Below, piece after piece: positions 1 through 8,314 of a stretch of 36,273 nt of DNA (position 1 is the first letter of the stretch; the number at the start of each line of letters is the position of its first letter). The DNA is from a virus: positions 1-36,273 of IMG/VR virus record IMGVR_UViG_3300042868_006846; one strand, written 5' to 3'. Under the pieces are notes generated by a model. The model was not told where the DNA came from. It saw only the letters and a list, made by a program, of their open reading frames with translations, and searched no databases. The translations under genes were made by a program, and so were the position numbers.

Positions 1-45
1 TACAGGCTTATTGAGAATGTTTGCTCTCCATGCAATCCTTTGTGC

Positions 46-261
46 ATGGCATCAGCGGCAAGTCTGTTAACGCTCATCGACGCAGCTATTGAGGCTCTCG
101 TTACCGGAGGGGCTCAGCAGTATTCTATTGGCTCTCGGACGGTTACCAAACTTGACCTGAAGTCGCTCTTTGAAGAACGACGAATGTTGCAGCAACAGGT
201 CGAGCGTGAAAGCGGTTCCGGTGGCGTGACTCTTGGCAGATTGTCGAGGGCTCGTCGATGA
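46..261 (+). CDS. gpW-like head-tail joining protein
   Basis: A 71-residue protein placed directly before the portal gene and overlapping it by 4 bases (ATGA). It resembles the lambda gpW-like family: a helix with a small-residue pattern (LLTLIDAAIEALVTGG), a beta hairpin (YSIGSRTVTKLDL), then a second helix with a charged tail. Such proteins close the packaged head below the portal and give the tail its docking site. The frame is open back to base 1, so the true start is uncertain. ATG at 46 gives the usual family length; TTG at 40 is the alternative. No good ribosome site is visible, which fits translational coupling to a terminase gene outside the window. Confidence 0.65.
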   Translation: MASAASLLTLIDAAIEALVTGGAQQYSIGSRTVTKLDLKSLFEERRMLQQQVERESGSGGVTLGRLSRARR

Positions 262-1847
262 TCGGCAAGATGCTCGATTCTGTTATCACGGCCATCAGCC
301 CTACGGCTGGACTCCGACGGGCTCAGGCTCGCAAGGTGCTCAGGTCTTTTACAGGGGCAGAGCCGTCGCGAATCTCATCGAGTCGAAAGCCAAAGAACAA
401 TCCAGCGGACATGGAGCTGTCAGGGCCATTTGGGGCTGATACTCTTCGGGCATGGGCTCGGGACTTGGTGCGGAATAATGCTTACGCATGGGGCGTTGTA
501 GATACCATTGTCTCATCGGTGGTTGGTTGCGGGATCAAAGCACAGAGCCAGTTTGAGACTCCAAGCGGCGATGACATCGAAACGATTAACGACCAACGCG
601 ATAAGGTTTGGTCAGAGTGGGCGGAAGTTTGTGACGTAAACGGGAAATACACTCTCGACGAAATCCAGGCTATTTGCCAACGTGAAATGGTCGAGGCCGG
701 TGAGGTGCTTGTACGGCTCATTAGAACGCCTGGCAAGGTCTATCGAGGAATCTATCGGCCAGTCCCATTGGCTCTCGAATTGATCGAAGCTGACAGGCTT
801 GCAGGCGACAAGGACAACTATGCAGCAAGGCTGACTCCGGCTGGTGACAATCGAATCATTCGCGGGGTTGAGGTTGACGATCTTGGTAGGCCGGTTGCTT
901 ACTGGATCTACAAAGACCATCCATTGCAACCATATGCAGTAACTCGCACTCCCGAACGTGTACCGGCAAATGAGATCATGCACCTATACAGGCAGGATCG
1001 CATCGGTCAAACGAGGGGCGTTACTTGGTTTGCTCCGGTGGTAACTCCGGTGCGTGACCTAGGAACGTATCTCGACAATGAACTTCAAGCTTCGGCTGTC
1101 GCGTCGTGCTTCACTGTTGCCATCAAGACTGATACGCCACTTGGGAATCTGATCGAGCCCGATGGAGTCGGCAACACTGACGACGCAGGCAACAGCTATA
1201 GCCATGTCGAGCCAGGCATGGTCATGAATCTTCGACCTGGTGAGGATGTCGTAGGGCTCAATCCAGGCCGTCCTAACTCAGCGGCAGAGCCTTGGATCGC
1301 TTTGATCCTAAGACAGATCGCAGTCGGTACAGGGCTCTCGTATGAAACGGTAGCAAGAGACTACAGCCAGACAACCTACAGTGCATCACGAACAAGCCAG
1401 CTAGAAGATCGTCGGCGGTTTCGATGTTGGCAGAAATACTTGATCCGTCATTTGCTTCAGCCTGTTTGGGATGCTTTTCTCGATGCGGCGGCACTCAGTT
1501 CCCTACCCTCGTTTCCCACCTCCAGCGAGTTGCTGAGTGACCGTCGCACTTTTGCCCCTGTTGAGTGGATGACACCCGAATGGGAATGGGTCGATCCGGC
1601 AACAGAGCAAGCAGCGGCTAAGGATGCAATTGAATCGTTCATGTCGGACTACCAAGCAGAGTTGGGTGCAAGGGGTCGATCATGGCGAGCGGTCATGTAC
1701 CAACGAGCCAAAGAAAATGCACTTAAGAAGAAGCTTGGATTGCTCACTCCACAAGAGCAACAGCTAGCAATCTCGGCGGCTCAATCGGCATCGGCAACGG
1801 ATCCAGAGGCTCAAGCAGTCGTCAGCGAGGTAGCCAATGCCTTATGA
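258..1847 (+). CDS. Portal protein, lambda gpB family
   Basis: A 529-residue protein with the hallmarks of lambda-type portals (Phage_portal_2): an N-terminal RAWARDLVRNNAYAWGVVDT segment followed by VVGCGI, a central ELIEADRL motif near residue 175, and a C-terminal helical part rich in Ala, Gln and Glu. The dodecameric portal forms the DNA entry vertex, nucleates capsid assembly and anchors the terminase and then the tail. Length matches the family (about 500-530 residues). It overlaps the preceding gpW-like gene by 4 bases and the following protease-capsid gene by 11 bases, the standard lambda-like gene order. Confidence 0.93.
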   Translation: MIGKMLDSVITAISPTAGLRRAQARKVLRSFTGAEPSRISSSRKPKNNPADMELSGPFGADTLRAWARDLVRNNAYAWGVVDTIVSSVVGCGIKAQSQFETPSGDDIETINDQRDKVWSEWAEVCDVNGKYTLDEIQAICQREMVEAGEVLVRLIRTPGKVYRGIYRPVPLALELIEADRLAGDKDNYAARLTPAGDNRIIRGVEVDDLGRPVAYWIYKDHPLQPYAVTRTPERVPANEIMHLYRQDRIGQTRGVTWFAPVVTPVRDLGTYLDNELQASAVASCFTVAIKTDTPLGNLIEPDGVGNTDDAGNSYSHVEPGMVMNLRPGEDVVGLNPGRPNSAAEPWIALILRQIAVGTGLSYETVARDYSQTTYSASRTSQLEDRRRFRCWQKYLIRHLLQPVWDAFLDAAALSSLPSFPTSSELLSDRRTFAPVEWMTPEWEWVDPATEQAAAKDAIESFMSDYQAELGARGRSWRAVMYQRAKENALKKKLGLLTPQEQQLAISAAQSASATDPEAQAVVSEVANAL

Positions 1848-4455
1848 CGCAAAGACTACAGCGGCTTGTCCGATCGCTAAGCCTTGGGGAGTGTTCAAGA
1901 GCAACGAACGCCAGCTTATGGGATGCCACGCAAGTGAATCGGATGCTAACGATCAGATCGCGGCTCTGTACGCATCGGAACAAGTCGAGCGTGCAAAGTA
2001 TGACGGCATTGACTTTACGCCTCCCGAGGGAGTGCGAGAAGAAGCCAAGCAGGGTCTCGAATGGAGGCGCGAACACAATCGCGGCGGGACTCCTGTTGGC
2101 GTTGCTAGGGCTCGCGACCTATCGAACGGCAAAGAGATTAGTCCCGATACCATCGGGCGTATGGTCAGCTACTTTGCTCGTCACGAAGTGGACAAGAAAG
2201 GCGAAGGATGGAAGCCAGGTCAAAAAGGATTTCCGTCAGCGGGTCGAATCGCTTGGGCTCTTTGGGGCGGTGATGCAGGTCGATCTTGGTCAGCAAAGGT
2301 AAAGCGACAAATGGAATCACAAGACAAGGTTGAAAGGATCGCTTCGGTGCCAAAGATCCAGCGAGCATTTCAGGCACCAAAAGACGGAAAAGCAGTTATC
2401 GCAACCGAGACTCCAATCGATATTTACGATCAAGAACGTCGGCAGACGATCCGTCAAGTATTGCTCATGGATGGTGTTCAATTCCGCAACGGAAAGAATC
2501 AACTTCCAATCGTCGATTCTCACAATGATAAAACGGTTCGCAATGTGTTTGGCTCGATCCGGAACATCTCGATTCAAGATGGTTCTCTCGTTGGTGATGC
2601 GTCTTTCGCATCCGACGAAGAATCTCAGATTGTGGCGACTCGGTACAACGAGGGCCATCTAAACGACTTCTCGATTGATGCTCAGATCCTTGCGAGGGTC
2701 TACGTCTCAGAAGGTCAAACGTACACCACCCGACAAGGCAAGGTGATCGAGGGGCCAGCGGAAATTGTAACCGCTTGGGAACCTCACAACGCTTCGATCT
2801 GCGCAACGGGTGCAGATCCGAATTCTACTGTTCGACGGTCATACGACCAAGAAGAAAGGCAGGCAGGCATGAACGAAGAGCTAATGGCTCAACTCACAGC
2901 CCTTGGTCTCCCAGAAGGGATGACCGATGCGAGCGAGATTATCAAGTGGATGGCAGACCACATGGAAAAGCCATCACTTGAAGTTGAAATGATGGAAGGC
3001 GATAAGCCATCCGAAGAAATGGCGAGGGCCGAAGAAAGCAAGCCCGAAGATGAGGCAATGCGAATGGATGAAAAGGTACAAGAGGAAGTGACTCGACAAC
3101 TCAAGGCAGTTGACGAACGACGCAAGGCGATTATCTCGGCGGGGACTCTAGCAAAGGTCGAGCGTTCCTTTGTGGATGAACTGGTCGAATCAGGATGTTC
3201 AGTTCAAGACGCTCAAGAAAGGATCATCCGAAAGATGAGCAATTCCCCAATCGGACAGACTGTCGGCAGCGATGTTCGCGTTACCGAGTCGGAGCATGAC
3301 AAGTTTGAAGCAACAGCTAAAGCTGGTTTGATCCAGCGATGCTTCCAAGGGACTGTCAAACGACAAGCCCCGCAAGCAGCAGGATCGGAAGATTTCCGCA
3401 ACCTCGGAATCTATCGGCTTGCTGAATTGTGCGTTCGACGCATGGGCATCAATCCAGAGAAGTACAGTCGAGCCGACGTTGCTCGAATGGCTATGGGTCA
3501 AGATAAGGCCTTCAATCGGCTCAACATTCGCCGATCGATCGAAGCCTACCACACGACCGGCAGCTTCCAAAACATCCTGCTAGATGCAGCTAGCAAGACG
3601 CTCCGAGCGGCTTACGAAGAAGCTCCATACACTTGGTCTTTGTGGGCTCGTCAGGCTCAATCGGTCGATGACTTCAAAAGCATCAACCGAATCCAACTCG
3701 GAGAATCTCCAAACCTTGAAATGGTTCCTGAATCGGCTCCATACCCTGAAGGTCAAGTAGTCGATTCCAAGCGATCCTACAAGGTTGAGAAGTTCGGCAA
3801 GAAGTTCTCAGTCTCATGGGAAACCGTTGTCAACGACGACCTTGACGCATTGTCCCGCATCCCAGCGATGCACGGCAACGCAGCACGAAGGACGCAGGAG
3901 AAGGTCGTTTACGATGCTTTGCTTGCCAACCCAACGATGGCTGACGGTTTTGCTCTGTTTAGTGCATCGCACACAAGCGGAAGCAACATCACGGCATCTT
4001 CAGTTGCTGCTCCAAGCGTGACGACCTTGAACGAAGCGTTCAAGCTGATGTCCTTGCAAAAGGGCCTCAGCAGCGATGTTTACCTGAACCTTTCGCCTCG
4101 CACGTTGCTCGTACCGCAAGCATACGCAGCGACGGCATTGGAACTGGTCAACAGCCAATCCTACGCTCAGAGCAACGGCAATGAAGGCGTGGTTAACATC
4201 TACGGTGTGAACGGCGTTCGACCGCTTCAAGTTGTTGCAACCGCGTTGCTCGATGCAAACAGCGCGACCAACTGGTATGCGATCGCCGACAACGCCCAAG
4301 TGGATACCGTCGAAATCACGTTCCTTAACGGCGAAGAATCCCCAGTGCTTGAGTCCGAATGGAACAAGGATAATGACACTTATCACTACTACGTTCGCCA
4401 ATCGATGGCCGCAGCAGTGATCGACCATCGAGGTATCTTCGGCAACCGTACCTAG
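1837..4455 (+). CDS. Fused prohead protease, scaffold and major capsid protein
   Basis: An 872-residue polyprotein. Residues 15-50 carry a KPWGVFKSNERQLMGCHAS..A..QIAALYASE motif and residues 85-152 a second conserved block ending PSAGRIAWALWGGDAGRSW; both are common at the start of phage maturation proteases. Residues 190-325 look like an S78-type protease, with likely catalytic His229 (LPIVDSHND) and Ser279 (DFSID), and LVGDASF between them. Residues 345-490 are acidic and helical, as in a scaffold (delta) domain. Residues 500-872 resemble HK97/Mu gpT-type capsid proteins. In relatives these parts are often two or three genes. An internal start at 2869 could make a scaffold-capsid product without the protease. 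A terminator follows at 4474. Confidence 0.85.
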   Translation: MPYDAKTTAACPIAKPWGVFKSNERQLMGCHASESDANDQIAALYASEQVERAKYDGIDFTPPEGVREEAKQGLEWRREHNRGGTPVGVARARDLSNGKEISPDTIGRMVSYFARHEVDKKGEGWKPGQKGFPSAGRIAWALWGGDAGRSWSAKVKRQMESQDKVERIASVPKIQRAFQAPKDGKAVIATETPIDIYDQERRQTIRQVLLMDGVQFRNGKNQLPIVDSHNDKTVRNVFGSIRNISIQDGSLVGDASFASDEESQIVATRYNEGHLNDFSIDAQILARVYVSEGQTYTTRQGKVIEGPAEIVTAWEPHNASICATGADPNSTVRRSYDQEERQAGMNEELMAQLTALGLPEGMTDASEIIKWMADHMEKPSLEVEMMEGDKPSEEMARAEESKPEDEAMRMDEKVQEEVTRQLKAVDERRKAIISAGTLAKVERSFVDELVESGCSVQDAQERIIRKMSNSPIGQTVGSDVRVTESEHDKFEATAKAGLIQRCFQGTVKRQAPQAAGSEDFRNLGIYRLAELCVRRMGINPEKYSRADVARMAMGQDKAFNRLNIRRSIEAYHTTGSFQNILLDAASKTLRAAYEEAPYTWSLWARQAQSVDDFKSINRIQLGESPNLEMVPESAPYPEGQVVDSKRSYKVEKFGKKFSVSWETVVNDDLDALSRIPAMHGNAARRTQEKVVYDALLANPTMADGFALFSASHTSGSNITASSVAAPSVTTLNEAFKLMSLQKGLSSDVYLNLSPRTLLVPQAYAATALELVNSQSYAQSNGNEGVVNIYGVNGVRPLQVVATALLDANSATNWYAIADNAQVDTVEITFLNGEESPVLESEWNKDNDTYHYYVRQSMAAAVIDHRGIFGNRT
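2854..2871 (+). promoter_or_regulatory. Candidate internal ribosome site in the capsid gene
   Basis: GAAAGG at 2854-2859 and a further AGG at 2861-2863 precede an in-frame ATG at 2869 (codon 345 of the fused gene), exactly at the boundary between the protease domain and the acidic scaffold region. Starting here gives a 528-residue scaffold-capsid protein. The nested arrangement recalls lambda C/Nu3, where an internal start makes extra scaffold. Use of this start is inferred from spacing and domain position. Confidence 0.45.
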
Positions 4456-4473
4456 TCCGGTTAATTGACCTAT

Positions 4474-4505
4474 AGCCCTGGTCGGCATTGGCCAGGGCTT
4501 TCTTT
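4474..4505 (+). terminator. Rho-independent terminator after the capsid gene
   Basis: Inverted repeat AGCCCTGG (4474-4481) and CCAGGGCT (4492-4499). A further C-G and a U-G pair shorten the loop to 6 bases. The stem runs straight into TTCTTT. It lies 18 bases after the capsid stop codon and before the decoration gene. A partly leaky terminator here would tune transcription after the most abundant gene, or the hairpin may protect the capsid mRNA 3' end. Confidence 0.8.
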
Positions 4506-4540
4506 GACAGCGACAACACAACACAAAAGGAAAATGAGAA

Positions 4541-5200
4541 ATGAGCGGATTTGTTAATCATGCCAAGTTCGAGGATGATTTCTTCGGCGGCAAGACCTAC
4601 ACGGCCACGGTTGGTGAAGGCAATTGGAAGATCACTGACACCTCGTCCAGTGGCACTCCAACCTATGCTTCGGTGAGCCCATCGGCTACCGGCGAAATCG
4701 CGTTGACCTTCGATAGTGCCAACGAGATTCAAAATGTTTGTCTGGACTTCGGTGACAAGCTTTGTTTTGACATCGACAACATCCAGCGAGCCGTGTTCCT
4801 CGTCAAGACGGTTGCAACTCTCAATGCTGCTACCACATTGGCTTTCGGCTTGCAGTCGGCTCGAAACGACGATACCGACGCGACAGCCAACAACGCACAA
4901 TTCAAGCTTGCGGGCTCGAATGCTGTTGTTTGTGAAAGCGATGACGGAACGACCGACAACGACGACAAGGCATCAGGCGTTTCGTTGGTTGCGACCTACA
5001 AAGAATTCGTTATCGACTTCACTGGCGGCAAGAGCGATGTTAAGTTCTACATCGACGGTGCCCGAGTCGCTTCGACCACGACATTCTCGATGTCGGCTGC
5101 AACTGGATCGCTTCAACCGTTTGTTCAGATCAGCAAGACTGCATCGACCAACGTCAACAGCGTGACGGTTGATTATGTCTCGGTCGAGTGCAAGCGATAA
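4541..5200 (+). CDS. Probable head decoration protein (beta-sandwich)
   Basis: A 219-residue, beta-rich, acidic protein directly after the major capsid gene, the usual place for decoration or head-fibre proteins that stud the capsid surface. The C-terminal half (KEFVIDFTGGKSDVKFYIDG then VNSVTVDYVSVE) looks like a concanavalin/LamG-type jelly roll. Starts at ATG 4541 behind AAGGA. It has no membrane or signal sequence. Family-level identity is not recognised; the role comes from position, fold appearance and its own ribosome site after a terminator, which suggests high expression. A tail or adhesin role is possible but less likely. Confidence 0.55.
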   Translation: MSGFVNHAKFEDDFFGGKTYTATVGEGNWKITDTSSSGTPTYASVSPSATGEIALTFDSANEIQNVCLDFGDKLCFDIDNIQRAVFLVKTVATLNAATTLAFGLQSARNDDTDATANNAQFKLAGSNAVVCESDDGTTDNDDKASGVSLVATYKEFVIDFTGGKSDVKFYIDGARVASTTTFSMSAATGSLQPFVQISKTASTNVNSVTVDYVSVECKR

Positions 5201-5202
5201 GC

Positions 5203-5550
5203 ATGAGCCTTCATGACCTCATCAAAGAGGATGCCAAGAAGGTCTTCGCCAACCTCAATGATTTTGCAGAACCTGCTGGATACAAAAAACGTAACGGCAG
5301 GACTCGCAGCATCAAGGCTGTTATCGTTCGCGAAGCTCTAGGCGTCCTCCCTGAAGATGGCGACGTTGTGTATCCTGTTTTTGAGGTGCACGTTGCCAAT
5401 GATGAAAATGAAGGAATATCGAGCGATGAGCTCAACTTAGGTGGTGATGAATTAAGTTTTTCGGATCGAGTTGGACAACCTCCAAGGCTTCACTCGATTC
5501 TCAGGCTTATAGCACACGATGAAGGGATGCTGATTCTCGAATGCCGGTAG
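5203..5550 (+). CDS. Head-tail joining protein (gpFII-like position)
   Basis: A 115-residue protein starting at ATG 5203, just after the decoration gene stop. The N-terminal helix (MSLHDLIKEDAKKVFANLND) is followed by beta strands with FAEPAGYKK and IKAVIVREALGVLP. This pattern, size and position match small head-tail attachment proteins of the lambda gpFII type, which join the completed head to the tail. An earlier in-frame GTG at 5188 would overlap the previous gene and is less likely. Overlaps the next gene by 10 bases. Confidence 0.55.
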   Translation: MSLHDLIKEDAKKVFANLNDFAEPAGYKKRNGRTRSIKAVIVREALGVLPEDGDVVYPVFEVHVANDENEGISSDELNLGGDELSFSDRVGQPPRLHSILRLIAHDEGMLILECR

Positions 5551-6029
5551 CAGTTGTTGAAACGATCGCTCTCGCTCTCAAGTCGCGTCTCGATGCGATG
5601 GTTGATAGCGGTTCGTACTCGACGGTTATCAGTGAGGTACAGCGTCCAAAGCGGTTCGCAGACTTTACGCCAAGACATAACCAAATCGTCTTGACTCAGG
5701 GGCCACTGGATCGAGTCGGCGAGTTAGATAGGCCAGGTGTTCCGCCTGCTAATGCCTATCGGCAAACCTTCAACATCCATTGCCATGTCATGCAGGACGA
5801 ACGAGGGCAAGAGGCTATAGACGAAATGCTAAATGCTTTCCATGCCGATGTTGTTAAAGCTATTGCAAGTGGCTCATCGACTTGGCATACTTTCGGCGGT
5901 AATGCTATCGATGCGGTGTTTGGGAGTGTACAATTCATTGCGGCGGATGGCGGGATCGATGGACTTACTGTCCCTTTGCAAATCACTTTCAGGGTCTCGG
6001 AAGATGATCCAACGGAGCTTCGGAACTGA
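5541..6029 (+). CDS. Probable tail terminator / minor tail protein
   Basis: A 162-residue protein. Its N-terminal helix (VVETIALALKSRLDAMVD) and beta core with VPLQITFRVSEDDP near the C-terminus fit tail terminator (gpU-like) or tail completion proteins, which cap the tail tube at the head-proximal end. It sits between the head-joining and gpZ-like genes and overlaps both neighbours (10 bases upstream, TGATG downstream). The assignment rests on gene order and size more than on clear motifs. Confidence 0.5.
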   Translation: MPVAVVETIALALKSRLDAMVDSGSYSTVISEVQRPKRFADFTPRHNQIVLTQGPLDRVGELDRPGVPPANAYRQTFNIHCHVMQDERGQEAIDEMLNAFHADVVKAIASGSSTWHTFGGNAIDAVFGSVQFIAADGGIDGLTVPLQITFRVSEDDPTELRN

Positions 6030-6685
6030 TGCTGAAAATCACAGTTGATGAAGCCTCAATCCGGCAAATGAAAATCAACCTTGGAGCGTTCGGCGATCAC
6101 TTGCCAAGGCACTTGGCTACAGCGGTTAATAGGACTGCAAAGACTGTCCGAGTCCAAGCGGCCAAGGCACTCAATCCGCTAGTCAATCTCAAGCTTTCGA
6201 GTGAGAACAAGGGCGTAGCCAAACCGATCAACAAGGCGGCAACGCTCAAAAAGACGATCAAGCAAAAGAACAAAGCAGAGCCCGGAAACGCAGGCGTAAC
6301 CATCGGGCTTTGGGAAGGTCATCACTTCCCGGTTCGGATGAACGAGGCCAAGTCCTATAGCAAAAAACGACGAGGTAAAAGGCAGAGTCTCGGCGTTCAA
6401 TACAAGACGCACATGGGCGGCGGGTGGACGGTCATCTCCGATGGGTTCATTCAATCGCGATGGCGTGGCGATGTTTATCGGCCAGCTAGCGAAGGGGCCA
6501 GGAAGCTTGTTCGGGTTCTTAGCAAGCGACCCGGTGACTACTTCCGAGAAGGCAACATCGGGACGATTGCAGCAGATACAGCAAGGGAGCGACTCCCAAT
6601 TGAAATCAATAGGCGGCTTAGAGAAATCATTCTTGCGGCCAGTGGACAGATCAAACTAAGAGCATCAAGGGAGCTAGGCAAATGA
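6029..6685 (+). CDS. Minor tail protein, gpZ-like
   Basis: A 218-residue basic protein with an N-terminal segment LPRHLATAVNRTAKTVRVQA, typical of prophage minor tail protein Z (needed in lambda for a functional tail end). It is rich in Lys/Arg, and the C-terminus is helical (IEINRRLREIILAASGQIKLRASRELGK region). Starts at ATG 6029 overlapping the previous stop and ends overlapping the tail-tube start by 4 bases. Order terminator, gpZ, tube is classical. Confidence 0.65.
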   Translation: MLKITVDEASIRQMKINLGAFGDHLPRHLATAVNRTAKTVRVQAAKALNPLVNLKLSSENKGVAKPINKAATLKKTIKQKNKAEPGNAGVTIGLWEGHHFPVRMNEAKSYSKKRRGKRQSLGVQYKTHMGGGWTVISDGFIQSRWRGDVYRPASEGARKLVRVLSKRPGDYFREGNIGTIAADTARERLPIEINRRLREIILAASGQIKLRASRELGK

Positions 6686-7617
6686 CTCTACTGAAACGCA
6701 AGCGAGTATTGGCGGCAAAGATCGAGACTACACCGGGAACGGCGGAGGCTCTGACGGCATCCGAAGCAGCGTTCAACTGCTATGACATCATGATCCAAAG
6801 CGAAACGGAACTTGAGGCCAGGGAAGGTCAAGCATCCTTCGGGATGCGTGCTTCCGTGCCAGGCAATTACAAGGGCCGGCTCACATTCAAGCATGATGCA
6901 AGCTGGGATGGTACGGCTACCGAGCCATCATGGGCCGATACGTTTCTTCCTGCTTGCGGTTGGGTCAAGTCGGGTCAAGTGTTCACGCCTCGGACGGAAG
7001 CCCCAGGGACAAACGTAAAGACCCTTACGATGGCTGTCTACATCGACGGCGTTCGTAAGCTTTTGCGTGGATGCGTTGGAACTTTCAAGATCAACTGCCC
7101 GACAGGAAAAGCAGCATTTCTTGAGTTTGATTTTATGGGAGTTTGGGAGTCTCCGACCGATACGGCGATCCTGGTTCCGACCTATCCGACTGCGAGCCCA
7201 TTGCGGTTCGCATCATCGACGACGACATGGAACAGCGTTGATCTTGCAGTTGAGAACATGACGCTCGACAGCGGAAATACGATGATGCTTCGGGAAGATT
7301 CTAGCAACGTCGCAGGGCTCAAGTGCGGATTGATTACCAACAGGCTCATCAAGGTCACGGGGAACCCTGAGGCCAAGCTTGTTGCTACCAACCCGGTTTA
7401 TGCCAAGATGCTCGATATGAGCGAACACGCTCTGACTTGGGATCTCGACGGGCCTACCAACAGCAAGATCACGATCGCTTGCCCGAAGGCTCAGATTGTC
7501 GGATTAACCGAAGCTGATCGAGAAAACATGGTCACTGACGAAATCGAGTGGCAAGCGAATCGAAACGGTTCATCCGTTGACGAAGAATGCTCGATCACCT
7601 TTACAGCGGCAACTTAA
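6682..7617 (+). CDS. Major tail tube protein
   Basis: A 311-residue protein. It opens with LLKRKRVLAAKIETTPGTAEALTASEA, typical of Phage_tail_tube proteins ('K.E.tpGta..lt..da'), then has beta strands with GNYKGRLTFKHD and a C-terminal NSKITIACPKAQIVGLTEADRENMVTDEIEWQ motif usual for the family. Hexameric rings of this protein stack to build the tail tube. It precedes the G/GT chaperones and tape measure, the conserved siphovirus order. Length is within the family's range of about 280-330. Confidence 0.8.
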   Translation: MTLLKRKRVLAAKIETTPGTAEALTASEAAFNCYDIMIQSETELEAREGQASFGMRASVPGNYKGRLTFKHDASWDGTATEPSWADTFLPACGWVKSGQVFTPRTEAPGTNVKTLTMAVYIDGVRKLLRGCVGTFKINCPTGKAAFLEFDFMGVWESPTDTAILVPTYPTASPLRFASSTTTWNSVDLAVENMTLDSGNTMMLREDSSNVAGLKCGLITNRLIKVTGNPEAKLVATNPVYAKMLDMSEHALTWDLDGPTNSKITIACPKAQIVGLTEADRENMVTDEIEWQANRNGSSVDEECSITFTAAT

Positions 7618-7634
7618 TAGGCATCGGAGGTAAC

Positions 7635-7982
7635 GTGCCAATTTTCTTGGAACCAGATCAAAGCTTTTCGGTGGTGCTTGCATCCGACAAGGACAAGCCC
7701 ATCGAATCGCGGCCAGTGTTTCGCGTCAAGTCTCAATCGATGCGGCATCAACGCAAGTTACTTGAGGTTATCGAGATCATCCACAAAGATGGCGTGACTG
7801 TCGATGAAATCTTCGATGCAACCATCGAGCAACTAAAGAGAGTTGTTTGCGGTTGGTCGAACATGGGGCAACCGTTTAGCGTCGATGCTCTCGATGAGCT
7901 GTTGACGTTTAGCGAAGCCAGAGAGCTGCTTTCGTTGTGCGCGTACAATCAACGAATGGACGACTCCGAAAAAAAAGACTGA
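7635..7982 (+). CDS. Tail assembly chaperone G (unshifted product)
   Basis: A 115-residue protein starting at GTG 7635 behind GGAGG (7626-7630). The earlier ATG at 7587 would overlap the tube gene and is poorer. Position between tube and tape measure, size and the helical C-terminus identify it as the gpG-type chaperone that coats the tape measure during tail assembly. It ends SEKKD with stop TGA immediately after a run of eight A, where a fraction of ribosomes should slip -1 to make the longer GT product. Confidence 0.75.
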   Translation: MPIFLEPDQSFSVVLASDKDKPIESRPVFRVKSQSMRHQRKLLEVIEIIHKDGVTVDEIFDATIEQLKRVVCGWSNMGQPFSVDALDELLTFSEARELLSLCAYNQRMDDSEKKD

Positions 7983-8314
7983 GAGTCGCGGCATTGATTC
8001 GGCAGGGATTGCTCTGTCGGCATTGCAGCGACAAAGAATGCAAGGACAAAGGGACGAGCCATGAACCGATCGAGATCGAATGCACAGCTTGCAACGGTGG
8101 TGGGTGCGATCATTGCGATCAAGGCATCTTTCGGATTGAGGGCTGCCCCAATCGATATTGCGATGGACTCGGGCAATTCGTTGAGTTGGTTGACCTGTTC
8201 GATGAAGGCCTGCCACCTGTAGCGGGTGGGGCTCTGGATCAGGCGGTTAGTTTTCTAGAGGCGGCAAGACGGTTTAAGAACGAAGAACAACGAGCAAAAG
8301 CGGAGCGAGCATAG
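7635..8314 (+). CDS. Tail chaperone GT fusion made by -1 frameshift
   Basis: Reading 7635-7976 and then continuing from 7976 in the -1 frame gives a 226-residue G-T fusion ending at 8314. The T part has no good start of its own: the only candidate, GTG 7937, lies inside G with no ribosome site. It is cysteine-rich, with CRHC, then CTACNGGGCDHCDQG, then CPNRYC. The middle part resembles the CxxCxGxG zinc repeats of DnaJ. GT normally bridges tape measure and tube subunits and is absent from the mature virion. The following tape measure starts at 8315, directly after this stop. Confidence 0.75.
7970..8032 (+). promoter_or_regulatory. -1 ribosomal frameshift signal
   Basis: In the G frame the codons are GAA AAA AAA GAC TGA, giving the slippery heptamer A AAA AAA at 7970-7976. 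After an 8-base spacer, GTCGC (7985-7989) can pair with GCGAC (8028-8032), enclosing an inner stem GGCAG (8001-8005)/CTGTC (8014-8018). TGTCG (8015-8019)/CGACA (8029-8033) is a competing pairing. The -1 frame entered is exactly that of the T domain. Heptamer, spacer and stem all fit known G/GT frameshift sites. Confidence 0.8.

Noticed and set aside
4504-4532. Perfect TTGACA at 4504 as a promoter for the decoration gene
   Set aside because: No -10-like sequence lies 16-18 bases downstream; that position holds the ribosome site region (AAGGAA).
4325-4900. Minus-strand frame of 191 codons across the terminator
   Set aside because: Antisense to the capsid and decoration genes, no ribosome site, no motifs.
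7937-8314. T domain as an independent gene from GTG 7937
   Set aside because: The GTG lies within gene G without a ribosome site, while a slippery heptamer leads into the same frame.
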